Shown one piece after another: positions 1 through 10,048 of a DNA stretch of 64,000 nucleotides. Position 1 is the first letter of the stretch. Each line of letters begins with the position of its first letter. The stretch comes from Burkholderia thailandensis E264 (lineage in GTDB: Bacteria; Pseudomonadota; Gammaproteobacteria; Burkholderiales; Burkholderiaceae), in NCBI RefSeq assembly GCF_000012365.1, contig NC_007650.1:1116001-1180000 (forward strand). Reading direction: 5' to 3'. Under the pieces are notes generated by a model, which made no database searches, had not been told where the DNA came from, and saw only the letters and a list, made by a program, of their open reading frames with translations. Made by a program: the position numbers and the translations under genes.

Positions 1-1
1 G

Positions 2-1294
2 ACGCGCGGCTACTACCGCAATCCGGCGCAGACCGCGCGCCTGTTCCATGACGCATGGCGCGACACCGGCGACCTCGGCTATGTCGCGGACGGCGAGCTG
101 TACATCACCGGGCGCGCGAAGGACATGATCATCCGCGGCGGCCAGCATTTCTTTCCGTACGAGCTCGAGGAGGCGATCGGACGGCTGCCGGGCGTCGCGG
201 CGGGCGGCGTTGCGGTGTGCGGCGCCGCCGACCCCGCCAGCGGCACCGAGCGCGTCGTGATCTTCGTCGAGAGCGAGGCCGCCGACGGCGCCGCGTGCGA
301 GCGGCTGCGGGCGAACGTCAACGACGTGACGGCCGCGCGCTGGGGCATGCCCGCCGAACAGGTGAGCATCGTCGCGCCGCACAGCATCCTGAAGACGCCG
401 AGCGGCAAGATCCGCCACGCGGCGACGCTCGCGCAGTTCGAGCGCTGCGCCGGACGGTTGCCGCAAGCGAGCGCGCCGTGGCGGCAATTCGCCGATCTGG
501 CGGTGCGCAGCGTCGCGCCGTTCTGCTCGCGCGTTTCGCGGCGCGCGGCGCAGGCGCTGCGCGGGCTGTGCTGCTGGGCGCTCGTCGCGCTGCTCGCGCC
601 CGTGCTGTGGGTGCGCGTCGCGTATCGGAACGATACTCGGGACAACTGGCGGCTCGCGGCGCAAGCGTGCCGCGCGTTCCTGCGTTTCGCCGACGTGCGC
701 GCGAGCCTGATCGCCGATCCCGACGCGCTCGCGGCCGGGCCGTCGATCGTCGTCGCGAACCATACCAGCTACCTGGACGTCGTCGCGCTGCTGGCGTTGC
801 TGCCGAGTCCCGTGCACTTCGTCGCGAAGCGCGAGCTCGCGACGCGCCCGTTCGTCGGCCGCTTCCTGCGCGCGCTCGGCACGCGCTTCGTCGAGCGGCG
901 CGATTACGGGCGCAGCGTCGAGGACGAAGCGCGGCTCGTCGCGCAGGCGGCCGCCGACGAGACGCTGCTGTTTTTTCCGGAAGGCACGTTCACGCGCGCG
1001 GCGGGGCTCGCCGCGTTCCGCCTCGGCGCGTTTCGCGCGGCGTGCATCGCGCGGCGGCCGGTGGTGCCCGTCGTCGTGAGCGGCGCGCGCGCCGTGTTGC
1101 GCGACGGCGAATGGGCGCCGCGCCGCGGGGAGATCGCGGTGACGATGCTCGCGCCGATCTTCCCGGACGGCACGGACTTCGGCGCGATGGCGCGGCTTCG
1201 CGATCGCGCGCGCGATGCGATTCTGTCGCGCTGCGGCGAGCCCGACTTGCGGGCCGATCGCGCTCCGCGCGCGGCGTTCGCGTCGGTCGCGTAA
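2..1294 (+). CDS. Acyl-CoA/AMP ligase-acyltransferase fusion, C-terminal part
   Basis: The gene enters from the left edge, and its frame is open from base 2. The first ~140 visible residues are the C-terminal lobe of an ANL-superfamily adenylate-forming enzyme: TGDLGY, the hinge-like GRAKDMIIRGG, and PSGKIRH with the late catalytic lysine. After a hydrophobic stretch comes a PlsC-type acyltransferase with NHTSYLD (the H-x4-D motif), then FFPEGTFTR. The likely role is activation of a fatty acid and transfer of the acyl group to a glycerophospholipid or another lipid acceptor at the inner membrane. The fusion resembles Aas-like proteins, but the order (ligase first) is the reverse of E. coli Aas. 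Substrate and true start cannot be seen. The next gene converges on it. Confidence 0.85.
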   Translation, partial: TRGYYRNPAQTARLFHDAWRDTGDLGYVADGELYITGRAKDMIIRGGQHFFPYELEEAIGRLPGVAAGGVAVCGAADPASGTERVVIFVESEAADGAACERLRANVNDVTAARWGMPAEQVSIVAPHSILKTPSGKIRHAATLAQFERCAGRLPQASAPWRQFADLAVRSVAPFCSRVSRRAAQALRGLCCWALVALLAPVLWVRVAYRNDTRDNWRLAAQACRAFLRFADVRASLIADPDALAAGPSIVVANHTSYLDVVALLALLPSPVHFVAKRELATRPFVGRFLRALGTRFVERRDYGRSVEDEARLVAQAAADETLLFFPEGTFTRAAGLAAFRLGAFRAACIARRPVVPVVVSGARAVLRDGEWAPRRGEIAVTMLAPIFPDGTDFGAMARLRDRARDAILSRCGEPDLRADRAPRAAFASVA

Positions 1295-1661
1295 TGCATG
1301 GGGCGCTTCGCCGCGCGCCGTTGCGCCCGCGCGCGGCGCGCTCGCCGATCGGCGCCGCCCGCCCGGACTTCCGCCGATGATTGGAGGCGCGTCAAGCCGG
1401 CTCCAGCCGCCCGGTCGGGTGCGGCGGCAACCGGTCGATGCGGCTTCGCCCGCGGCGTCTTTCGTGGCGGCAATGCGATCAGCTGCTCGGCGACATCGAT
1501 GCGCCCCGCATCGCGTTCGCGCGGCTCGATCTGCGCCGGCTTGTCCGCCGGCCGGCGGACTGCGTTCTCCCGAGCGCCGGCCGCGCGGCCGGGCTGCAGG
1601 CGCGACCGCGCCCGTTGCCTCGCGTTCCGTCGGCCGTCTCTTCGTCGCGGCTTCTTTCCGG
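1295..1661. other. Intergenic gap, no gene seen
   Basis: This 367-bp GC-rich gap lies between the convergent ends of the ligase-acyltransferase gene and nirK. Open frames here have no recognisable domain and look like shadows of high GC. No clear stem with a T-tract was found. Confidence 0.5.
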
Positions 1662-3125
1662 TCACGGCATGGCCGGCGCCTGCGGCTTCGACGCTTCGTC
1701 CGCCCAATGGAAGTACCGGATGTACTGGCGGATCTCGGCATCGCTCAGATTCTGGTCCGGCATGGTAATCGGATAGTGCGCGCGCAGCGCCTTGGCATCG
1801 GCATCCGCCGCCACCATCGCTTCGGGCGATGCGAGCCACCTTCGCAGCCATTCGTCGCTTCGCAGCTTCGTGACGCCTAGAAGATCCGGACCGAGCTTCG
1901 CGCCGTTTCCGAGCGTGTGGCAGGCGAGGCACTTGCTCTCGAAACTCAGCTTGCCTTGCACCGCTTCCGGGTCGGTCGGCGTGGCGGATGCGGGGATGTT
2001 GTGATGCTCGATGGCCGATTCTTCATGAGCGCCGGCATCGATCACGCCGACCGCGCCCTGCGACGCGTTCGCAAACTGATGATCGACCATGACGTAGCTT
2101 CCCGCCTCCGGCACGATGAATTCCACGATCGCGCTGCTGCTGGACCCGAGCAGCACCGTCTGCATGCCGCGCAACTGATTGTCGGGATTCCCGTCGAGCC
2201 AGACGCGATCGAAGATCGCGCCCACGACGTGGAAGCTCGACGTGTCGCTCGGGCCGGCGTTGAGCACGTATAGCCGCACCCGCTCGCCGGGCTTCGCGAT
2301 CAACGGTTGCGCGACCATGCCGTTGTATCGGCCGTTGAACACCGTGTAGGTCGGGGCTTTGCGGCGCAACCGGTCACCGTCGAGCACGTAAAGCGGAACC
2401 GCGCCCGTGCTGCGGTGTTGCGGATCGGGCTTCGTGTAGAACTCGCTCTGAACGATCACGTATTCCCGATCGGCCTTGGTCGGATAGCCGTCGCGCGGCT
2501 CCACGACGACGACGCCGTACATCCCCGACGCGATATGCTCGAGCACCATCGGCGTGCCGCAGTGGTACATGAAGACGCCCGGATAGTTCGGCGTGAACTC
2601 GAAGCTCATGGTCTGCCCCGGCGCGATCGACCGATACTTGTCCGTGGGCGAGACCATCGCCGCATGGAAATCCATCGAATGCATCATCGGCGCGGACAAT
2701 TGCAACGTGCCCGGAGCCGGTTCGTCGCTGCGGTTCGTCATCGAGAAGTGCACGCGATCTCCCACCCTGACGTGCACCGTCGGCCCCGGCACCTGATTGG
2801 CGAACGTCCACGCGGCGAACGCGACACCCGGGGCGATTCGGATGACGGTGTGCGTGGTGTCGAGGCGGATCGTCTTGTTCCGTGACCTGGCCAGCGGCTT
2901 TAGCGCGGCATCGAAGCTCAACGCCGAGCCGGATGCGAATGGGCCCGTGTGGCGCTCCTGCGTAACGTGCGCCGGCCCCGGGTTGAAGTTCATGCGCGAT
3001 ATCTCGTACCGTTCAGCGGGCGAGCGGCTTTGGCACGCGCTCAGAACCAGCGCGCCCGAGAGCGACGCCAGCAGAAGCGCTTTGGCGCGGCGAGCAAGCG
3101 GGCTCGGATCGACGGCATCGGTCAT
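1662..3125 (-). CDS. nirK: Copper nitrite reductase with C-terminal cytochrome c domain
   Basis: This gene reduces nitrite to nitric oxide in the periplasm or at the outer face of the membrane (denitrification). It encodes 487 aa. The N-terminus has a lipobox (LSAC), so it is probably a lipoprotein. Two cupredoxin domains carry HSMDFH (copper ligands and the catalytic Asp-His region), HCGTPMVLEHIASGMYG (type 1 Cys/His/Met ligands) and SFHVVG. The last ~100 residues hold CLACH, a c-type heme site, giving the heme-fused NirK known from Ralstonia and related bacteria. The start was placed at 3125 because GGGAG precedes it; an in-frame ATG 17 codons upstream has no better site. It lies 186 bp downstream of norB in the same direction, so the toxic product is made next to its reductase. 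Confidence 0.93.
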   Translation of the reverse strand: MTDAVDPSPLARRAKALLLASLSGALVLSACQSRSPAERYEISRMNFNPGPAHVTQERHTGPFASGSALSFDAALKPLARSRNKTIRLDTTHTVIRIAPGVAFAAWTFANQVPGPTVHVRVGDRVHFSMTNRSDEPAPGTLQLSAPMMHSMDFHAAMVSPTDKYRSIAPGQTMSFEFTPNYPGVFMYHCGTPMVLEHIASGMYGVVVVEPRDGYPTKADREYVIVQSEFYTKPDPQHRSTGAVPLYVLDGDRLRRKAPTYTVFNGRYNGMVAQPLIAKPGERVRLYVLNAGPSDTSSFHVVGAIFDRVWLDGNPDNQLRGMQTVLLGSSSSAIVEFIVPEAGSYVMVDHQFANASQGAVGVIDAGAHEESAIEHHNIPASATPTDPEAVQGKLSFESKCLACHTLGNGAKLGPDLLGVTKLRSDEWLRRWLASPEAMVAADADAKALRAHYPITMPDQNLSDAEIRQYIRYFHWADEASKPQAPAMP

Positions 3126-3311
3126 GTCGAGATCTCCCAGGCTTGTTTTTTTCGTCGCGTCGGCCGGGCGCTTCATCGGCCGCGCGAACGCATCAACGCT
3201 TGCACGCCCGACGATGCCGCGCCCGGCGGCCGAAATCGGCCGGCCCGCACGCGGCTTGCCGCCGCCCGCTCGCTTCGATGGCCTTCTCGCCGGACGCCGG
3301 CGATCGGGGCG

Positions 3312-5633
3312 TCATATGGAGCGCTTCTCGCCGCGCTGCCGCGCCGCCCGATCCGCCACGGCGGGGAACATGGGCGCAAGCTTGAGGATGAAGTCGAACG
3401 CCATCAGCAGCGCCGCGAGGGCGAACGGCACGTCGCCGACGAAACGCAGCCATTGCCACAAGACGGTCGTATCGTAGAACTCGAGGCTGCGCGCATAGGC
3501 GAGGCCGTGGTCGTAGACCGCGTTGAGTTGCTGCCAGCCGACCGGAAAGAAGTTGAGGGCGATCCAGAGAACGAGCCCCGCGTTGTATAGCCAAAAGGCC
3601 CAGAGGCCGAGCTTCTCGTTGAATCTCGACTGCTCCGCTGCGGCGTATCGCAGGCAGAAATAGATCAATCCGATCGCGAGCAGGCCGAACGCGCCGAACA
3701 GCGACGTGTGAGCGTGATTCAACGTGAGGAAGGTGCCGTGCTCATAGTAGTTGACGAGCGGCGCGTTGAGCGTGCCTCCGCCGAATACGCCCGCTCCCAC
3801 GAAGTTCCAGAACGCGGAGCCCAGCACGTACGTGTATGCGAGACCGTAGCGGAATTGATGCTGTTTCCGAATCAGGCTGTGATGCTCCATCGCGTCGAGA
3901 ATGAGCAGCACCAGCGGCAGCACCTCGATGAAGGAGAACATGCTGCCGACGGGAACCCACATGCCCGGGCCGCCGACCCAGTAGATATGGTGGCCGGTGC
4001 CGAGCACCCCGCCGAGGAAGATCAGGATGAGTTCGAGATACACGGATCGCTCCGCGAGTTGCCGCGACACGAGCCCGAGTCCCATCAGCAGATAGGCGCT
4101 GATGGCGGCGGCGAAGAACTCGAAAGACTGCTCGACCCAAAGATGCACGACCCACCAGCGCCAGAAGTCGGTGATCGTGAAGGAGGGGTGCACGCCGAAA
4201 AGCGGGATCATGCCGAAGGCGTACAGAAGCGCGATATTGGTCGTGGATGCCCAGATGAGGTGCTCCAATCGGATGCGTCCCGTCCAGAACTGCCGCGCGG
4301 CTTGCCTGATCGCGTCGAGGCCGGGCCACAATCCGCGAAGGATCAGCACGCTCCAGAATACAAGGCCCGCGAAAAAGCCGATCTGCCAGAAACGTCCGAG
4401 CTCGAGATACGAAAGCCCCTGATTGCCGAACCAGAACCATCCGTCTTCGATCACGCCCATGATGCCGAGATAGTCGCCGATGAGCGCGCCGGCGACGATG
4501 ATGACGGTGGCCCAGAACAGCAAGTCGACAAGCGGCCCCTGGCCGCGTGCTTCCTTGCCGCTGATCGCGGGCGCGAGAAACAGCCCGGCGCCGATCCACG
4601 ATAATCCGATCCACACAATGGGCGCTTGAATATGGATGCTGCGCAAGAAATTGAACGGCAGCGCGTCGTCGAAGCGAATGCCGTAAAAGCTCGTGCGATC
4701 CGTGTAATAGTGCCCGAGGATCGCGCCGGCCGCGATCTGAAGGAGCAGCACCGCCGCGACGACCAGAAAGTACTTGCCGACCTTCCGCTGGCTGTGCGTC
4801 AGCGCGCGGAACTGCACGAGGGTAGGGTCCAGGGTGCCGAGATCGTCCACCCGGATGTAGCGGTGGTACACGAACAGGACGATCCCGAAGCAGAGAAAGG
4901 TGAAGCAATAGCTCGCCCACGTCCATCCGAACGTGCTCGTGGTCGGCGCGTTGCCGACGAGCGGCTCATAAGGCCAGTTCTGCGTCCAGGAGACCTCGCT
5001 GTCCGGCCGGCGGGCGACTGTCGTCAGCGCCGAATAGAGAATGAAATCGGCGGTCTTGGCCGCATTGCCTTCGTCGAGGCTGTAGGCCTGCGTCCATCCC
5101 TTGATGAAATCGTGATGAGTGAGTTGTTGTGAAATCTCCGCCCGGAGTGTGCGGATCGCGCGAGCGACTTCGGCGGAAACGGGAGCGTTCGTCAGGGACA
5201 GGTCGATGCCTTTGAGTTGTTGGCGCATCGCTGCTTGAACCGAGTTCCGGCTATCCGGATCGAGCGCTGCAAGTGGTTTGCCGAAGCGGGATAATGCGAT
5301 GTTGTCACTCGTGAGCCGGCCGAGATGCAATAGATACGCCGCCGTGTAATCCTCGCCGAAGTAAGAGCCCATGCCGTAAATGCTGCCGTAGTCCATCAGA
5401 TCGGCACGTTGAAACGCTGATTTCCCATCCGTGATGTCGCGCGCCGTCATGACGACGCTGCCGTCGGGCGCGATCAGCCGCTCCGGCTGCGGCGGCGCGG
5501 TCCGATAGGTGACGACGGTGGCCCACGCCAGCAAAGCGAACGTCAGGATGGCAATGATGAGAAGCGTCCATTTGAGGACGTCGCTCACACGATCGACTTC
5601 CCTGCGCTGAAGGACCGTTTCGCTCGTATTCAT
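3312..5633 (-). CDS. norB: Quinol-dependent nitric oxide reductase (qNor)
   Basis: This gene reduces two NO to N2O in the inner membrane, taking electrons directly from quinol. It encodes 773 aa, the usual size of single-subunit qNor. A long N-terminal periplasmic extension follows the first membrane helix. Many hydrophobic helices follow, with conserved histidines of the heme-copper oxidase fold in GTGHHIYWVGGP and NHAHTSLFGAFG and the Glu-rich segment WVEQSFEFFAAA. The start at 5633 is preceded by AAGGAGA; the longer open frame adds 66 residues with no family resemblance. It is the first gene of a norB-nirK unit. No norR, nnrR or nsrR gene is adjacent, and no clear FNR/NNR dyad was found upstream. 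Confidence 0.95.
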   Translation of the reverse strand: MNTSETVLQRREVDRVSDVLKWTLLIIAILTFALLAWATVVTYRTAPPQPERLIAPDGSVVMTARDITDGKSAFQRADLMDYGSIYGMGSYFGEDYTAAYLLHLGRLTSDNIALSRFGKPLAALDPDSRNSVQAAMRQQLKGIDLSLTNAPVSAEVARAIRTLRAEISQQLTHHDFIKGWTQAYSLDEGNAAKTADFILYSALTTVARRPDSEVSWTQNWPYEPLVGNAPTTSTFGWTWASYCFTFLCFGIVLFVYHRYIRVDDLGTLDPTLVQFRALTHSQRKVGKYFLVVAAVLLLQIAAGAILGHYYTDRTSFYGIRFDDALPFNFLRSIHIQAPIVWIGLSWIGAGLFLAPAISGKEARGQGPLVDLLFWATVIIVAGALIGDYLGIMGVIEDGWFWFGNQGLSYLELGRFWQIGFFAGLVFWSVLILRGLWPGLDAIRQAARQFWTGRIRLEHLIWASTTNIALLYAFGMIPLFGVHPSFTITDFWRWWVVHLWVEQSFEFFAAAISAYLLMGLGLVSRQLAERSVYLELILIFLGGVLGTGHHIYWVGGPGMWVPVGSMFSFIEVLPLVLLILDAMEHHSLIRKQHQFRYGLAYTYVLGSAFWNFVGAGVFGGGTLNAPLVNYYEHGTFLTLNHAHTSLFGAFGLLAIGLIYFCLRYAAAEQSRFNEKLGLWAFWLYNAGLVLWIALNFFPVGWQQLNAVYDHGLAYARSLEFYDTTVLWQWLRFVGDVPFALAALLMAFDFILKLAPMFPAVADRAARQRGEKRSI

Positions 5634-6235
5634 CTGCTTCTCCTTGCGTTGACCGTTCGCGGGCTGGCGCCGTGTCGCGCGAGGCAAATGGCAATGGGGC
5701 GCTGGAGTGACGCCGGACGCATCGTCGGTCCGGTGGATACGTGTGCAAATCGGCTTCCTGGCACTATGGGTTTTTCTTTCGGCCGAGAGCCATTCGTTCA
5801 AAGCGTAGTACATCCGACGCAAGCACAACAAGCTCGCGCCAAGCTCGCGCGGGACAGTAAAGCGCTTGTGCGATCGGCCGCTCCGCCCGCATATGGCGGG
5901 GCATTAAACGCTCGAGAACCGCTTGCGGGCGCGGCGGCGCCGGCGCGCGAAGCATCGCGGTCGAATGGCTGCCGAACCGGATTGCTGAATGGTCGCGATC
6001 GGAATTTCGAGTGGGGCTTTCCGGAGGAGAGCGACTCCCGCATGTTCGATGCGAAAGCCGTTCAACCCGGTGAGATCAAGCGCCGCCGCGCGATGCGGCT
6101 TGGGGAAAGCGCGATTAGTCGGCCGCGTCGCGTACCGGTTTCGGCGGGCGGCGTCCGGCGCGCGCAACGCCGGAGTTCGCGGCGAGCCGGCATGCCGTAC
6201 CCCGGGACGCGCGGCCCGCCGTCGGCGCGTTGCCG
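5634..6235. other. Upstream region of norB, no gene seen
   Basis: About 600 bp separate norB from the end of the TetR gene. It must hold the norB promoter. I looked for TTGAT-N4-ATCAA and for GT-N7-AC NorR sites and saw no convincing copy. Open frames here overlap on both strands and carry no domains. Confidence 0.45.
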
Positions 6236-7012
6236 CTACGCCGGCTTGCCCGCGTTGCGGTTCGCCGCGGACTCGGACGGCGCGTGCGCGCACGCTTCGT
6301 CGAGCCGCCGCATCGCGTCCGCGACGTCGCTGCGAAAGCGCACGAGCGCCGCGTTTTCCGGCGCGGGCGGCTGCAGCCCCGTCCACAATAGATCGATCAG
6401 TTGCTCGGCCGTCGTCTCGGTGTCCAGCTTCCTATGGCCGAGGATCGCGTCCCACAGCACGTGCTCGATCGGCCCGAACACCATCGAGCGCAGCAGGCTG
6501 AGCGGCACGTCGGCGCGCACCTGTCCCGTCGCCTGTCCGTGCGCGAGCACGTCCATCAGCGGCGCCGTGTAGCGGCGCTGCAATGCCGTCAGCTCGTCGG
6601 CGAGCGCGTGCTGCTTCGCGCGCCCCTCGGAGAGCACGAGCGCGCAAAGGCCCGTGCCGTTCACGAGCATCAGCCGCAGGTGCGTGCGCACGATGAACGC
6701 GAATTGCTGCCGCACCGAGGCGTCGCGCGGCATGCCGGTCTCGAACGCGTCGACGATTTCGTCGTACCAATCGGCGATCACGCGCGCGCACAGCTCCCGC
6801 TTGCCGCGAAAGTAGCTGAACACCGTCGCCTCCGATACGCCGACGCGTTGCGCGATTTCCGCCGCGGTCGCGTGCTCGTAGCCTTTTTCCGCGAAGACCT
6901 CGCGCCCCGCGCGCAGGATGTCCTGCACGCGCTGCTGCGACTTGCGGCCGGCGGGCGCGCGCGATGCATCCGCGCGGTCGGCTTTCTGGCCGGCTTTCTG
7001 AGTGGCGGTCAT
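6236..7012 (-). CDS. liuQ: TetR-family regulator of leucine catabolism (LiuQ-like)
   Basis: This is a DNA-binding repressor predicted to control the divergent liu genes. It encodes 258 aa, with the TetR helix-turn-helix at about residues 27-75 (AAEIAQRVGVSEATVFSYF) and a C-terminal ligand/dimer domain. The N-terminus is a charged, low-complexity tail. The divergent position against isovaleryl-CoA dehydrogenase matches LiuQ, the TetR-type regulator that comparative genomics assigned to branched-chain amino acid degradation in betaproteobacteria. Two matching inverted repeats (7063-7075 and 7162-7176) lie in the shared promoter region, which suggests autoregulation plus control of liuA. The name rests on context and fold. 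The ligand is unknown and is probably an acyl-CoA intermediate. Confidence 0.8.
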   Translation of the reverse strand: MTATQKAGQKADRADASRAPAGRKSQQRVQDILRAGREVFAEKGYEHATAAEIAQRVGVSEATVFSYFRGKRELCARVIADWYDEIVDAFETGMPRDASVRQQFAFIVRTHLRLMLVNGTGLCALVLSEGRAKQHALADELTALQRRYTAPLMDVLAHGQATGQVRADVPLSLLRSMVFGPIEHVLWDAILGHRKLDTETTAEQLIDLLWTGLQPPAPENAALVRFRSDVADAMRRLDEACAHAPSESAANRNAGKPA

Positions 7013-7062
7013 AGGGGCTGCCCTGCGGCGTCGGGCGTCGTTGCGATGTGTCCGATCATAAC

Positions 7063-7075
7063 TGAGTGTCGCTCA
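7063..7075. promoter_or_regulatory. Operator half-pair 1 for the TetR regulator
   Basis: TGAG-N5-CTCA inverted repeat 50 bp upstream of the TetR start. It shares its arms with the second site near liuA, which is why it is read as an autoregulatory operator. Confidence 0.6.
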
Positions 7076-7161
7076 AAAAACTATTGACGCTCGTGCGTAT
7101 CAAGCGCGAAACTAGCGGGAATTTCCGCAGCATACGGCAATGAATCGGCGGATGTGCAGAT

Positions 7162-7176
7162 TTGAGCGCGACTCAA
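7162..7176. promoter_or_regulatory. Operator half-pair 2 for the TetR regulator
   Basis: TTGAG-N5-CTCAA, a perfect 5-bp-arm inverted repeat 40 bp upstream of the liuA start. It has the same arms and 5-bp spacer as the site at 7063-7075. This is a likely repressor site over the liu promoter. Confidence 0.65.
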
Positions 7177-7216
7177 TAATCGGCGCTTCCACGGACTTCC
7201 TGGAGACGGAGGAGAC

Positions 7217-8398
7217 ATGAGCAACCTGCCCGGCGTGAACTTCATGCTCGGTGAAGACATCGAGATGCTGCGCGATTCGATCGCGCATTTCGCCGCGAAG
7301 GAAATCGCGCCGCGCGCGGCCGAGGTCGATCGCACCGACCAGTTCCCGATGGACCTGTGGCGCAAGTTCGGCGAGCTGGGCGTGCTCGGGATGACGGTCG
7401 CCGAGGAGTACGGCGGCGCGAATCTCGGCTACACCGCGCACATGGTCGCGATGGAGGAGATCTCGCGCGCGTCGGCGTCGGTTGGGCTGTCGTATGGCGC
7501 GCATTCGAATCTGTGCGTGAACCAGATCCATCGCAACGGCACCGATGCTCAAAAGCGCAAGTATCTGCCGAAGCTGATCTCCGGCGAGCACATCGGCGCG
7601 CTCGCGATGAGCGAGCCGAACGCGGGCTCCGACGTCGTCAGCATGAAGCTGCGCGCGGACCGGCGGGGGAGCCGCTTCGTGCTGAACGGCACGAAGATGT
7701 GGATCACGAACGGTCCGGACTGCGACACGCTCGTCGTCTATGCGAAGACCGAGCCCGAGGCCGGCGCGCGTGGCATCACCGCGTTCATCGTCGAAAAGGG
7801 GATGAAGGGTTTCTCGGTCGCGCAGAAGCTCGACAAGCTCGGCATGCGCGGCTCGCACACGGGCGAGCTCGTGTTCGAGGACGTCGAGGTGCCCGAAGAG
7901 AACATCCTCGGCGAGCTGAACGGCGGCGTGAAGGTGCTGATGAGCGGCCTCGACTACGAGCGCGCGGTGCTCGCGGGCGGCCCGACGGGCATCATGGCCG
8001 CGTGTCTCGACGCGGTTGTGCCGTACGTCCACGACCGCAAGCAGTTCGGCCAGCCGATCGGCGAATTCCAGCTGATCCAGGGCAAGATCGCCGACATGTA
8101 TACGACGTTCCAGGCGTGCCGCGCGTACCTGTACGCGGTCGGCCGGCATCTCGATTCGGCGGGCAGCGCTCACGTGCGCCACGCGCGAAAGGACTGCGCG
8201 GGCGTGATCCTCCACACCGCGGAGAAGGCGACGTGGATGGCGGGCGAGGCGATCCAGATTCTCGGCGGCAACGGCTACATCAACGAATATCCGGTCGGAC
8301 GCCTGTGGCGCGACGCGAAGCTCTACGAGATCGGCGCCGGCACGAGCGAGATCCGCCGGATGCTGATCGGCCGCGAGCTGTTCGCGGAAACGGCCTGA
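7217..8398 (+). CDS. liuA: Isovaleryl-CoA dehydrogenase
   Basis: This FAD enzyme oxidises isovaleryl-CoA to 3-methylcrotonyl-CoA, the first committed step of the liu pathway. It encodes 393 aa, the usual family length. It shows the acyl-CoA dehydrogenase signatures [11 protein letters not shown] and [45 protein letters not shown] closes the active site and FAD region. [13 protein letters not shown] places the catalytic glutamate at about residue 248, the position typical of isovaleryl-CoA dehydrogenases rather than most acyl-CoA dehydrogenases. A strong GGAGG site precedes the ATG. It is first in liuABCD, 22 bp ahead of liuB, with the TetR operator upstream. Confidence 0.95.
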   Translation: MSNLPGVNFMLGEDIEMLRDSIAHFAAKEIAPRAAEVDRTDQFPMDLWRKFGELGVLGMTVAEEYGGANLGYTAHMVAMEEISRASASVGLSYGAHSNLCVNQIHRNGTDAQKRKYLPKLISGEHIGALAMSEPNAGSDVVSMKLRADRRGSRFVLNGTKMWITNGPDCDTLVVYAKTEPEAGARGITAFIVEKGMKGFSVAQKLDKLGMRGSHTGELVFEDVEVPEENILGELNGGVKVLMSGLDYERAVLAGGPTGIMAACLDAVVPYVHDRKQFGQPIGEFQLIQGKIADMYTTFQACRAYLYAVGRHLDSAGSAHVRHARKDCAGVILHTAEKATWMAGEAIQILGGNGYINEYPVGRLWRDAKLYEIGAGTSEIRRMLIGRELFAETA

Positions 8399-8420
8399 CC
8401 CTGCGCGCGGAGCCCACGCG

Positions 8421-10028
8421 ATGCCGATCATCGAATCCAAGCTGAACCCGCGTTCCGACGAATTCCGCGCGAACGCCGCGGCGCTCGAGGCGCTCGTCGC
8501 CGACCTGCGCGAGAAAATCGACCGGCTCGCGCTCGGCGGCGGACAGGCCGCGCGCGACAAGCATCTGTCGCGCGGCAAGCTGCTGCCGCGCGAGCGGATC
8601 GCGCAACTGCTCGATCCGGGCACGCCGTTCCTCGAGCTGTCGCAGCTCGCCGCGTACGGGATGTACAACGACGACGCGCCGGGCGCGGGCATCGTCACGG
8701 GCATCGGCAGGATCGCCGGCCGCGAGTGCGTGATCGTCTGCAACGACGCGACGGTCAAGGGCGGCACCTATTATCCGATCACCGTGAAAAAGCACGTGCG
8801 CGCGCAGGAGATCGCGGCCGAGAACCGGCTGCCGTGCGTGTACCTCGTCGATTCGGGCGGCGCGAACCTGCCGAATCAGGACGACGTGTTTCCGGACCGC
8901 GACCACTTCGGCCGGATCTTCTTCAATCAGGCGAACCTGTCGGCCGCGGGCATCGCGCAGATCGCGGTCGTGATGGGTTCGTGCACCGCGGGCGGCGCGT
9001 ACGTGCCCGCGATGAGCGACGAGTCGATCATCGTCAGGAATCAAGGCACGATCTTTCTCGGCGGCCCGCCGCTCGTGAAGGCCGCGACAGGCGAGGAAGT
9101 GAGCGCCGAGGATCTCGGCGGCGGCGACGTGCACACGCGCCTGTCTGGCGTCGCCGATCATCTCGCGCAGAACGACGCGCACGCGCTCGCGATCGCGCGC
9201 ACGATCGTCGGCAACCTGGGCGCGCGCAGCGGCGCGTCGCTCGCGATGCGCGAGCCGCTGCCGCCGCGCTACGACGCGAAGAGCCTGTACGGCGTGATTC
9301 CCTTCGATACGAGAAAGCCGTTCGACGTGCGCGAGGTGATCGCGCGCATCGTCGACGATTCGGCGTTCGACGAATTCAAGGCGCGCTACGGCACGACGCT
9401 CGTCACGGGCTTCGCGCACATCTGGGGGCACCCGGTCGGCATCGTCGCGAACAACGGCATCCTGTTCTCCGAGTCGGCGACGAAGGGCGCGCACTTCATC
9501 GAGCTGTGCTGCCAGCGCAAGATTCCGCTCGTGTTCCTGCAGAACATCACGGGCTTCATGGTCGGGCGCAAGTACGAGAACGAGGGCATCGCGCGCCACG
9601 GCGCGAAGATGGTGACGGCCGTGTCCACCGCGAAGGTGCCGAAGTTCACGGTGATCATCGGCGGCTCGTTCGGCGCGGGCAACTACGGAATGTGCGGCCG
9701 CGCGTTCGGCCCGCGCTTCCTGTGGATGTGGCCGAACGCGCGGATTTCGGTGATGGGCGGGGAGCAGGCGGCGTCCGTGCTCGCGACCGTGCGCCGCGAC
9801 GGGATCGAGGCGAAGGGCGGCGAATGGTCGGCGCAGGACGAGGAGGCGTTCAAGCAGCCGATTCGCGACCAGTACGAGCGCCAGGGCCATCCGTATTACG
9901 CGAGCGCGCGCTTGTGGGACGACGGCGTGATCGACCCCGCGCAGACGCGCGACGTGCTGGGCCTCGCGCTTGCCGCCGCGATGAACGCGCCGATCGAGGA
10001 CACGCGCTTCGGCGTGTTCCGGATGTGA
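8421..10028 (+). CDS. liuB: Methylcrotonyl-CoA carboxylase, carboxyltransferase (beta) subunit
   Basis: This subunit transfers the carboxyl group from biotin to 3-methylcrotonyl-CoA, forming 3-methylglutaconyl-CoA. It encodes 535 aa, normal for the subunit. The crotonase-fold carboxyltransferase halves are clear: [21 protein letters not shown] and [17 protein letters not shown] in the N half, [22 protein letters not shown] and [16 protein letters not shown] in the C half. These longer signatures are specific to the MCC/geranyl-CoA carboxylase branch. It works as a heteromultimer with the biotin subunit encoded by liuD downstream. It lies between liuA and liuC with gaps of about 20 bp, so it is co-transcribed. 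Confidence 0.95.
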   Translation: MPIIESKLNPRSDEFRANAAALEALVADLREKIDRLALGGGQAARDKHLSRGKLLPRERIAQLLDPGTPFLELSQLAAYGMYNDDAPGAGIVTGIGRIAGRECVIVCNDATVKGGTYYPITVKKHVRAQEIAAENRLPCVYLVDSGGANLPNQDDVFPDRDHFGRIFFNQANLSAAGIAQIAVVMGSCTAGGAYVPAMSDESIIVRNQGTIFLGGPPLVKAATGEEVSAEDLGGGDVHTRLSGVADHLAQNDAHALAIARTIVGNLGARSGASLAMREPLPPRYDAKSLYGVIPFDTRKPFDVREVIARIVDDSAFDEFKARYGTTLVTGFAHIWGHPVGIVANNGILFSESATKGAHFIELCCQRKIPLVFLQNITGFMVGRKYENEGIARHGAKMVTAVSTAKVPKFTVIIGGSFGAGNYGMCGRAFGPRFLWMWPNARISVMGGEQAASVLATVRRDGIEAKGGEWSAQDEEAFKQPIRDQYERQGHPYYASARLWDDGVIDPAQTRDVLGLALAAAMNAPIEDTRFGVFRM

Positions 10029-10048
10029 CGCACGCCAAGGAGGCGACG

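Noticed and set aside
5634..5900. Search for an FNR/NNR or NorR site upstream of norB
   Set aside because: Only single half-sites were found; not enough to annotate.
5649..6572. Plus-strand 307-codon frame upstream of norB
   Set aside because: It runs over the norB promoter and antisense into the TetR gene, with no domain.
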